A stretch of DNA of 64,000 nucleotides from contig JARWKL010000008.1 in the NCBI GenBank assembly GCA_029961685.1, positions 16,897,981 through 16,961,980 on the forward strand, in the 5' to 3' direction. The DNA is from Aristolochia californica. Lineage: Eukaryota > Streptophyta > Magnoliopsida > Piperales > Aristolochiaceae. Positions 43,054-52,847 of this stretch are shown here, piece after piece. Position numbers and translations under genes: made by a program. A model generated the notes under the pieces. It searched no databases. It saw only the letters and a program-made list of their open reading frames with translations, and was not told the DNA's origin. The first letter of the stretch is position 1, and each line of letters opens with the position of its first letter.

Positions 43054-43544
43054 TTGTGGTTTGGAGTCCATGACAGTGGAACTTCATTCCCGTCAAAAAG
43101 ATCAAAATTATTTGTCGTTGGGAGTCCATGATGTAGGAACTTCATCCTCGTCAAAAATATCAAAATTATTTGTGGTTGGGAGTCCATGACGGAGGAACTT
43201 CATCTCTGTCAAAAATATCAAAATTATTTGTGGTTGGAAGTCCATGACGGAGGAACTTCATCCTGTCAAAAATATCAAAATTATTTGTAGTTGGAAGTCC
43301 ATGACTGAGGAACTTATTATTGCATCTATGTTATCGCCCCCCCCCCCCCCCCCCCCCCCCCCGCCCCCCCTTCCTATCCTCTTTTCCCTCGAATTGGCTA
43401 GCTGTGTCTCAAGGAAGAGAGCACCAGCGTGAGCGGAAGTGTTGGAAGATTGGAGGACTGCCATTTTATACAAAAAGATCGTATCCATCATTTGCAGCAA
43501 GCAGGGAGTTCTTGATGTTCTCTCACCCTCAGCTTGAATGGGAG

Positions 43545-43977
43545 TGTTGGAAGATAGGGCGCAAGACCACACGACCAAGAAAGGCCCACATATCTAAGAG
43601 TATTATCAGATGGGCCAAACGACCAAAGAAGGTCAACAAGATGGGCCCAAGCCATAAGAAGTAGGAACCACAATGATTACCATGAGCTGGCATCCTTTTC
43701 ACATTAGTTGGAAGATTAAGAAGGACTCAAGAAAGTCTCTTTATCTAATTGCCACGTCCTACAAGAGTTTTGGTTTGAGTTAGGTTTGTCTTTTAAGTAT
43801 ATTGAGTTATTTAATTATGCTAGGACTTGTCTTTAAGTGTTAGAGTTTGGGTATAATTGGGAGAAAGGTAGTTTTATTGTAATTGGACTCTACTACCTTC
43901 CTCTATTATAAATAGAGGTTCATGTACTTTTATTATAATAAGTCAATGAAGCTTTTCTCTTTTCCATAAATTCAACA
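43545..43977 (+). repeat. 3' LTR of A4
   Basis: 433 bp, TGTTGGAAGATAGGGCGCAAG...CATAAATTCAACA. It matches the split left LTR (both have 'gggc.caagaccaca' and 'aagatg.gcc'). The usual polypurine tract has mutated to 'cttgaatgggag'. Confidence 0.88.
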
Positions 43978-46911
43978 TTGCCTTACAACAAAATTTTCCT
44001 GGTAAGATTTTTCAACTTGACAAGTGTTTCCAGGAAACATGAGGCAATAATGCCCCCTGGAGATGCATTTTCACTAAAAATACATTTTCAAAGTTTCCTA
44101 AAAAGGCAATAACAAAGCCTTAATGATGTAAAAAGTTATTTTTTTATGAAAAAATCGCCTTACACAAAAATTTTGCAGGTAAGAATTTTCAAAAGTGATT
44201 CCTGGAAACATGAGGCACTAATGGTACCTGGACACGTATTTTTATTAGAAATAATTTTCCAATGTTTATTGAAAAAAGGCATTAACATGGCCTTATAGTA
44301 GTAAAATGTAATTTTTTTCAACAAAAAATGCTTTATCACAAAATTTTCATGGTAAGAATTTTTAAGTTTGAAAAGTGCTTCGTGGAAATAAGAGGTAGTC
44401 ATGGTCCTTGGAGATGTATTTTTAGAAAAAATACATTTTGATCATTTATTTAAAAAATGCACTAAAAATTCCTTATAGTTGCATAAATTAATTTGTTTCA
44501 GCAAAAAATGCTTAACCAAATATGATCCCTGGAGAGAATTTTTAGGTTGAAAAGTGTTTCCAAAAAATATCAGGTACTAATGGTCCTTGCAAAAAAAATT
44601 TTACTACAAATACTTTTCCAACGTTTCCTGAGAAAAAAATCACTAACAAAAACATATAGTTATAGAAAGTAATTTGTTTTAGCAAAGTTTTCCTAGAAAG
44701 AATTTTCTTCCAGAAAAGTATTTTTTTGGAAACATGAGTAACTAATGGTCCATGGAGACGTATTTTTACTAAAAATAGTTTGCCAGCGTTTCCTGAAAAA
44801 AAATGCACTAATAGGTCATTTAGTTTTAGAAAATAATTTGTTTCAACAAAGTTTTTCTTGTAAGAATTTTCGGCTTGAAAAGTGTTTCCAGGAAACATGA
44901 GGCACTAATGGTGTTCGGAGACGTATTTTTACTAAAAATATATTTCCAGCATGTCCAAAAAAATTCCCTAATAAGGCCTTATAGTTGTAGAAAGTAATTT
45001 GTTTTATAAAAAAATATCCTTACCACAAAATTTCCCTAGTAATAATTTTCAACATGAAAACTTTTTCTAGGAAACATGAGGCAGTAATGGTCCCAACGAT
45101 CGTATTTTTACTTCACATACCTTTCCAACATTTCCTAAAAAATGCATTAACATGGCCTTATAATTGTAGAAAGTAAATTATTTTAGCAAAAATTGCTTTA
45201 CCACAATAGTTTACTAGTAAGAATTTTTAGCAAGAAAAACTTTTTTCCAAGAAACATGAGGCACTAATGGTCCCTCACAACATATTTATACTAAAAGTTC
45301 TTTTCAAATATTTCTTCAAAAAAATGCACTAATAAGGCCATAGCGTTGTAGAAAGTAATTTGTTTTAGCAAAAATTGACTTTCCTCAAAATTTTCCTGAT
45401 AACAATTTTCCATTTCAAAAGTGTTTCCTGGAAACATAAGGCACTAATTGTGCTTGGAGACGTATTTTTACTAGAAATACTTTTCTAATGTTTCCTCAAT
45501 AAAGGCACAAACAAGACCTTAGATTTGTAGAAAGTAATTTGTTTCAGCAAAAATTGCCTTACAACAAAATTTTCCAGGTAAGAATTTTACTCTTGAATAG
45601 TTTTTCCCAAACATGAGGCACTAATGGACCATGGAGCCATATTTTTACTAGAAATAAATTTCCAAAGTTTCCTAGAAAAAGGCAATAACAAGACCTTAAT
45701 GATGTAAAAAGTTATTTGTTTATGAAAAAATTTCCTTACACCAAAATTTTGGTTGTAATAATTTTCTAGGTGAAAAGTGATTCTTGGAATCATGAGGCCC
45801 TAATGGTCCCTGGATATGTATTTTTACTAGAAATACGTTTTCAATTTTACTAAAAAAAGGCATTAACAAGGCTTTATAGTAGTCAAATGTAATTTTTTCT
45901 GCAAAAATTGCCTTTTTACAAAATTTTCTTGGTAAGAATTTTCAGCTTGAAAAGTGTTTCATAGAAATATGAGGCACTCAAGGTTCATGGAGACATATTT
46001 TTTTAAGAAATACTTTCCAAAGGCTCCTAAACCAATACACTAACGAGGCCATGTTGTTGCGAGAAGCAATTTTTTCGACAAAAAATGATTTACCCAAAAA
46101 GGATTCTTGGAAAGAATTTTCAGGTAGAAAAGTGTTTCCAGAAAACATGAGGCACTGTGGACCTTGGAGACATATTTTTTCTAGAAATACTTTTCCAACT
46201 TTTCTTTAAAAAAAAAACTAACAAATCCTTATAGTTATAGAAAATAATTTGTTTTAGCAAAGTTTTCCAAGTAGGAATTTTTCTGCCTAAAATTTTTTTT
46301 CCCAAAAACAAGAGGCACTAATGGTAGATGGAGATGTATTCTTACAAGAAATACTTTCCCAAAGTTTCCTGAAAAAATGTACTAACAAGGTCATATAGTT
46401 GTAGAAAGTAATTTGTTTTAGCAAAAAATTTCTAGTAAAAATTTTCAACTTGAAAAATGTTTCCAGGAAATATGAGGCATGAATGGCCCCTAGAGATGTA
46501 TTTTTACTAGAAGAACATTTCCAACTTTTCCAAAAAAATGCACTACCAAGGCCTTATAGTTGTAGAAAGTAATTTGTTTCATAAAAAATATCCTTACCAA
46601 AAAATTTCCCAGGTAAAAATTTTCAACTTGAAAAACGTTTCTAGGAAACATAATGCATTAATGGTCCCAAAGGTCATATTTTTTTTTTGATATAATTTTC
46701 CAACGTTCCTAAATAAATGCACTAACAAGGCCATATAGTTGTAGAAAGTAATTTTTTTCAACAAATTTTTTTTTACCACAATAGTTTTCTTGTTAGAATT
46801 TTCAGCTAGAAATTTTTTTCAAGGAAACATGAGGTCCCTCGAGACGTATTTTTACTAAAAATACTATTCGAACAATTTCTGAAAAAATGCACTAACAAGG
46901 CCTTGTTGTTG
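43978..46911 (+). repeat. Satellite block S3
   Basis: About 17 monomers. Landmarks at 45075, 45255, 45435, 45612, 45791, 45968, 46146, 46309, 46471 and 46648 give one full nine-monomer turn of 1573 bp, with the two short intervals (163 and 162 bp) in the same place as in S2. The block ends in a Y-type monomer ('ggccttgttgttg') where C2 begins. Confidence 0.94.
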
Positions 46912-46914
46912 AGG

Positions 46915-47126
46915 GGGATATAGGATGACATCTATATGCATCAACCACCTGGGTAAGTGGTTGAGGGGGAGTCCGTACGTCAACTACAAAAATCTCTTTA
47001 TGGTCTCAAACCATGCACGAGGTCACTGTTTGAGACCATAAAGATATTTTTGTAGTCGACATACGGACTCCCCATCAACCACATACCCAGGTGGTTGCTG
47101 CATATATATGTCCTCCTTTATATCCC
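46915..47126. repeat. Inverted repeat (foldback) of the RT fragment
   Basis: Arms 46915-47011 and 47028-47126 are reverse complements over almost 100 bp, with a 16-bp spacer. Each encodes the same piece of copia RT (QPPG.VVEGES, LYGLK) in opposite directions. The left arm is the end of C2 at the satellite junction. RNA from it would fold into a hairpin. Confidence 0.9.
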
Positions 47127-48990
47127 ATTCAGAAGACCATTTTTTTGCATCAAGTTGATAGACTTGCTAGGAAGAGTTAGCCGTGAGAGATAATACCAAA
47201 CATACCTAGTTTAATTTAGCCACTGGAGAGAAGGTTTCTTCATAATCAATGCCATTACATCATGTATAGCCTTTAGCAACAAGGCAATCTTTTAACCGAG
47301 CCACAAATCCATCCGGATTGTGTTTCACAGTAAATACCTATTTGCAACTGACGAGTTTCTTATATGAAGGAAGGGGGACTAAAGCCCATGTCTGATTTTC
47401 ATAAAGGGCCTGCATTTCTTCATCCATAGCCGCCTTCCACCGTAGATGTTAGAGAGCCTCAAGATAGGACTGTGGTACAGGTACGGAGGAAATAACCAAT
47501 AGAAATTGACAAAAAATAGGGGATAAACGATGATGAGACACAAAATTTGTTATAGGATGAGAAGTAGAACGCATGGTGCAGCTCTTTCCTAACTGCAATA
47601 GGACAAGTATCATATTTTGGGCCAAAAATAATCGAAGAAAATGGACTTACCTCAGTAGGATCCAACAACTCAGCAGGTGTGGTGTCAGCTAGTGTTTCTG
47701 GGGGCTAAGTAGTTTCTGCAACATGGGGCACAACCAATCGAGGAGAACCTGGTACAGAAGATAAACCTGGAGGAGCATTATCAGAATAATATAGAGATTC
47801 TTCAAAAAAAATGACATCCCTAGACACAAGTAAACGCTGAAGAGAGGGATTATAGAAAATATAACCCTTTTGTGTGTGAGAGTATCCTAAGAAGATACAC
47901 TTCACAGATTTGGCATCAATTTTACTATGTTTATGGGAGAAAATATGGACAAAACATTGGCAGCCGAAGACTCTCAAGGGCGGTGAAAAAGGATCATCAT
48001 CAGGTAATAATAGAGAGAAAGGAGATTTTTTACCAAGAATGGAAGAGGGTAACCGGTTTATAAGAAAACATGCTGTAAGAACTGCATGAGGCCAATAAAA
48101 GTATGGAACTTGCATGACATATAGTAAACTGCGAGCTATCTCAAGAATATGATGGCTCTTCCATTCGGCTACATCATTTTGTTGAGGGGTGTAGGCACAT
48201 GATGTCGGATGAATAATGCCATTTTCTTGATAAAACGAGTCAAGATCTTTGGATGTGTCTTCTCTGGCATTATCTGACCGAAGGACTTTAATTTTTTGCC
48301 CAAACTGAGTGAGTACCATTGCATCAAAAGATTAAAATATCAATGGTATTTCAGAATGTTCTTTAAACAAAAATAACCAAGTGGTACGAGTGAAGTCATC
48401 AATGAATGTAATAAAATATTTCACTTGAGAAATGTTGGAGACACTCAAGGGTCCCCATACATCAGTATGAATTAACGAAAAAGGAGAGACACTTTTAATT
48501 TTTGGACAAGGTGAGTATGTAGACCTTTGATGTTTACTCATTTGACATGCTTCACAATGAAGGTCTGACCAGGCTTTAGGAAAAATATGATGAAGAGATT
48601 GGGCAGACGGATGTCCCAACCTATTTTGCCATAACCTGGTCTTAGTGTCATGGGTGGATCCAGTATTTATTTGTGGCACATCAAGGTAGTAGAGCCCCAC
48701 TTGTTCACAGCCTCCACCAATCACCTGCTTCGTTGTAAGATCCTAGAAAGTGATAGAGCAATTAAAATGTTTGGTGACCTGACTAACTGATAAAAGATTC
48801 AAAGGGAAAGTAGGAACGAAAAGATATCAGTGAGAGAAAGTGATGGTGTAACAAAAATGGATCCTTTCCTTTGAACTTTATTTTGTGAACCTTCAGCAAT
48901 GATAACAAACTTATATGGAAGACATAGAGAAAGTGAGTATAGTAGATGTTTGTTACCTGTAAGATTCTTGGAGGCTCCTGAGTCAATTAT
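47028..48990 (-). pseudogene. C2 protease end, integrase, linker and RT start
   Basis: On the minus strand: integrase zinc-binding LWQNRLGHPSAQSLHH and LHCEACQMS (48332-48724), core FITFIDDFTRTTWLFLF, then the 204-aa frame 47705-48319 with PQQNDVAEWK, FYWPHAVLTACFLINRLPS, VFGCQCFVH and IFLGYS. The linker (47459-47700) and RT start (about 47170-47460) follow with stops. The protease is partial at 48783-48986. Better preserved than C1 but still defective. Confidence 0.88.
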
Positions 48991-49106
48991 TGAGGATGAA
49001 GAGGAAGCAAAAAAACATACCTGAAGCGGTGGTGGCAGCGGTTGGTGAAGAAGTACTTGGGATGGACCCCATCATGGTTTTAATTTTCTAGAACAGTCCA
49101 TAGTCT

Positions 49107-49872
49107 TCATAAGTATCTTGTGGTAGACTGCTCTACTTTTGTATCAATCACTAATGCTTGGTTAACCTTATTCTCATTAGCTTTATAACATCTTTCGTGA
49201 GAGTGGCCCAATCTACCACATATAGAGCATTCCTTCAGGTGAAAGCATGTTTCTCTAGTGTGGTCATATCCCTTATAATGGGTGCATTCCTTCCCATCTA
49301 TTCTATCAAAACTCGTCCATCTACCTCTACATCTTCCACCTCTATAAAATTTACCTCTGCCTTGGCCTTGGCCTAGGTCAAATGGTGTTCCCCTACGTCC
49401 AGAGTACATAGTGGATGGTATTTCGGTAGTAGAGGGAGAAGCATCTGGAATACGGAAAAGTGTAGCACATACATCATCAAAATTGGGAATTGCGGAAGAG
49501 CTAAGGTGAGTCTTAACAACTTCAAGATCCGGTTTAATGTTAGCAAGGCATATGGAAGTTATCAAGGCCCATTTTATTTATCTTGGATAGAGATTGGCGG
49601 GGCAAGTTTCTATTCTTGAAGAAATCCTCTAAATCGAGCCAAATATTCATGTATAGCGTCCCCTTGTTTGGTGGTAAACATCTGTTATAAAATATCATAT
49701 GGCCTTTGTAAGTTGTCGGCACTTGAATACAACTTGGTGCATGTATCTCAAATTTGTTTATCCGTCTGTAGGTGAATGACATTATTGGAGACATGTTCTT
49801 CCATACTGTTGATAAGCCAACTAATAACCAATGTATCCTTCTTTAACCATTTGGTATAGAATATAACATCTT
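49107..49872 (-). pseudogene. C2 gag (part) with zinc knuckles
   Basis: Minus-strand frame 49107-49565 has a Gly/Arg stretch (GQGQGRGKFYRGGRCRGR), then CTHYKGYDHTRETC (knuckle with Cys and Gly changes) and ECSICGRLGHSHERC. The frame 49540-49794 precedes it (NIWLDLEDFFKNRNLP). Copia gag packages RNA; this copy is cut by A5 at 49873. Confidence 0.82.
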
Positions 49873-51677
49873 TGTTGGAAGACAAGGCTCAAGCCCACAC
49901 GACCAAGGAAGGCCCACATATCTAAGAGTATTATAATATGGGCCAAATGACCAAAGCAGGCCCGTAATATGGGCCCAAGCCCATAAGAAGTAGGACCCCT
50001 CAATGATTAGCATGAGCTGGCATCCTTATCACATCAGTTGGAAGATCAAGAGGAACTCAAGAAAATATCTTTATCTAATGGGCACGTCCTAGAAGAGTTT
50101 TAGTTTGAGTTAGGTTTGTCTTTGATCTATATTGAGTTATTTAATTATGCTAGGACTTATCTTTAAGTGTTAGAGTTTGGGTGTAATTGGGACAAGGGTA
50201 GTTTTATTGTAATTGGACTCTACTACCTTCCTCTATTATAAATAGAGGTTCATGTCCTCTAATTACAACAAGTTAATGAAGTCAATGAAGTATTTCTCTT
50301 TTCCATAAATTCAACATGGTTCAGAGCAGGTTCCATGAGTTGACGTGGTCAACCCACAGAGGTAATGTGATCCTTTTCTCTGAACCCTAAACCCTAAGTC
50401 TAGGTTTGTAGTTATATTTTTTTCAGTCCCTACACCCAAATTTTTTTTTGCATTTTCCACCTCTATACTGAGATTTACATATGCAAAATATATATTGGCG
50501 GAAAGATATTTGAGTCTTCTTTTGAAATAAAACTATTCTTTCAAATCAGAGTTATTTACAGAGAGATCAATATTTGAATGACCGAAGATCAGATTGAAAA
50601 AGGGTTTGAGCAACAACAGTAAGCTTCTGCTTCCATGGTATTTTATTCTGTCAAGAACTAGATTTGGATACATATATATCAAAAGAAATATATTTAAGTC
50701 TATTATTTTACCTATTCAACCAATTTTTTTATCTGAGTTATCTACAAAGATAAATTGATATTTGAAGCAGCAAAGGTCTGATTGCAAAAGAGGTTCGAGC
50801 AGTAGCAGAAAGCTTCAACTTCTAAGGTATTTTTTTATATCAAGAAAGAGACTTTATGGGAGAATTATATATCAAAAGAAAGATACGTAAGTCTATTTTC
50901 TTAACTATTCAACCAATTCTCATCATATGTTTTTTTAAAGGAGATATTGATCTTGAAAGAGTCAATCCTTATTCTGTAAAAAAAGGAGAAACAATACTTA
51001 GTTCGGTAAGATGACAGAGACCGAAATCTATCAGATTATTTATCTACCATAATTATATTTTATGAAGAGAAGTTATACTTGGATTAAAGGTATTTAATTC
51101 TATTTTCATAAGAAGAAAATTTTATGTCAATCTGATCTATATTTAAATAAATATTCTCATTGGAAGAATCAAAGGCCATGCTGGTATTCTATTGTATTGA
51201 AAAATCCAAATTTATGCCCATTGTTTTGCATCACCTTTTAATTTGATTTATTAGGAAAATATCTCACTTCTCCCTGGTTTGAGGGTTTATTTATACATCT
51301 CTATTTTTTGGGCTTATTGCTACATCTATGATATTTGGTTCAAGTTGGGATCACTGCCATTACCTCCCAGCTTGAGGGGGAGAAGTACAAGAAAGAGGTA
51401 TTTTATTCCTTATGTTGTGGATGAGTTTATGTGACCAAAATATTCAAGAAAAGGGGAGCACAAAAGATGAAGCTTTTGCATCTAAGAAAAAATATTTATA
51501 TCAGATTATGATTATTTCATGGGTCCTTCTACAAGGTTTATTATTTTGGCTCATGTTATATGTGTTGCAAGATGGTCGTGTTATATTCAGATGTAGCTAT
51601 TATGTCTCTTTGGGGACATTATTATTGAAGAAGAGGTGACCTCATATTATCATTTATTTCATCCACGTCAAAAAGAT
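49873..51677 (+). mobile_element. Family-A copy A5, 3'-truncated
   Basis: The plus-strand 5' LTR (49873-50316, TGTTGGAAGACAAGG...ATTCAACA), primer site (TGGTTCAGAGCAGG), TTTAGGG-type pair (50385-50398), leader repeats and recurrent ORF (51412-51639) are present. Similarity stops at about 51677 after 'ccacgtcaaaaagat', where the C2 leader resumes. The 3' LTR and the start of C2 gag are both missing, so one deletion probably removed them together. Confidence 0.85.
51412..51639 (+). other. Family-A recurrent ORF in A5 (75 aa)
   Basis: Begins MLWMSLCDQNIQEKGSTKDE and keeps the hydrophobic segment IMIISWVLLQGLLFWLMLYV. Same frame as in A3 and A4. No known domain. Confidence 0.35.
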
Positions 51678-52251
51678 TTGGACCAGTTCATAAATGTTGA
51701 TACCCCCCATAAGGGTACAGTGGTGATTATGAGGTCATTCTTGTGACTCATGTTATCTTCAGCCATAGGAGTAAAATCAAGTACAATTGTTTTCCAATCA
51801 AGTAATCAAAATATGACCAAGTCGAAGGCTATAACCAACTTCATTAATGGTGATGCTTAGAAAAAAGCTAAGTAATTAATTTGAATGGATAATTACTCAT
51901 AAAATGCTCAACATAATCCTTCTTAACTAGGAATCTTGTTCCCATAGATTTATTAAAAAAATCCAATATGAACTGGTCTTAGTCAAAGTATTATGCAAAC
52001 TGAAAATCTCTTCTAATCGAAGATAATCCAAGATGCATATTTTCTCATAATTTCATAAGATGAAAACATACATAAGGACATCTCTAAATCACCTCTTAAT
52101 ACCGAAAAATATTATCATAAAATTAATAATATAAAAAATAAATACTTATCTCATGAGCTTCAATCTTGCTTCATAAGAAGCCTTCTATGAGCAGCTTTTA
52201 ATCATATCATCATAGAGCATAATGGGGATCCTAAATTTGTAGCTGATACCA
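51678..52251 (-). other. C2 leader and primer site
   Basis: A/T-rich non-coding leader on the minus strand. The primer site at 52239-52251 (minus TGGTATCAGCTAC) directly adjoins the 5' LTR and resembles the tRNA-iMet complement. No frame longer than chance. Confidence 0.75.
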
Positions 52252-52847
52252 TGTTGAATTTAGGACTCCATGAATAATACCTTGAGCAAGGGGAGAGAGA
52301 AAGAAAAATGGAAAAAAAGAAAAGATCTTTTGTAGAGAGAGAAGATAAGGAAAATAAGGGAGATAAGAGAGAGAGAGAGAGAGAGAGAGTACTTCACACG
52401 AGAGAGGAGAAAAAAAAAGAAACTTGCTTGATATTTCCGAGTTACAATCACCCCTATTTATAGTTGAGGAGGTGATAGAGTCTATGTACAACTAACCTTA
52501 GGACTTCTAATTACATTCCATCTAGAACTCTCTAAGATAAGCCTATTATTATAAGATTACATTATTTATTAAAAAAACTAACTCCTTATTTAAGCACGTG
52601 AATCAAGTTAGAGAGGCAGCTCCAGGTCTTATCTTGTGGTCCCCATTTGATCTTCCAGCTCATGAAGATAGAGGTACCAGCTCGTGGTATCTTTGTGGGT
52701 CCCACTTCTAATCTTATATTCTATTTCAGCACATGTTCCTTATCTCTTAGCTCGAGCCAATTTGTATGAGGACTCTTGTTGACATCTCTTGAGCTCGTGG
52801 TGGGTCCCACCATCTTGTGTGCCCATGGTGAGTCACACATTATAACA
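52252..52847 (-). repeat. 5' LTR of C2
   Basis: 596 bp, plus-strand TGTTGAATTTAGGACTCC...CACACATTATAACA. It matches the C1 LTR in reverse apart from TRIM D1. It contains a GA microsatellite (about 52367-52389). It serves as the empty-site reference for D1. Confidence 0.9.

Larger units (their letters stand above)
42116..43336 (+). repeat. Recent 622-bp tandem duplication in A4
   Basis: The segment from 'cagtttgagggggagaagtac' (42117) is repeated from 42739. The two copies differ at only a few positions (for example 42439 t against 43061 c), so the event is young. Each copy holds the same 89-aa family ORF (42162-42431, 42784-43053) and five units of the 56-bp repeat. A C run follows each copy (42721-42737, 43337-43370), and the junction lies at the first run. 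Confidence 0.92.
38898..43977 (+). mobile_element. Family-A element A4 with nested insertion and internal tandem duplication
   Basis: Plus-strand element inserted directly in the satellite. The left LTR is 38898-39045 and 40782-41059, split by H; the right LTR is 43545-43977. Primer site 41060-41074 (TGGTATTAGAGCAGG). The flanks are equivalent positions of the satellite monomer (left 'aaaaaatgca', right 'ttgccttac'), and the higher-order phase continues across it. The interior has leader repeats, a 622-bp tandem duplication, 56-bp repeats and C runs. No gag or pol. Confidence 0.88.
46912..52847 (-). mobile_element. C2: copia retrotransposon, 3'-truncated, foldback end
   Basis: Minus-strand sister of C1. 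From right to left: 5' LTR (52252-52847), primer site, leader (51678-52238), a gap where gag begins, family-A copy A5, gag (49107-49872), protease, integrase, linker, and the first part of RT, ending in an inverted repeat at 46915-47126. RT 3' part, RNase H and 3' LTR are missing. Both flanks are the same satellite monomer type, so it inserted within one Y monomer with loss of a few bases. Confidence 0.85.
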
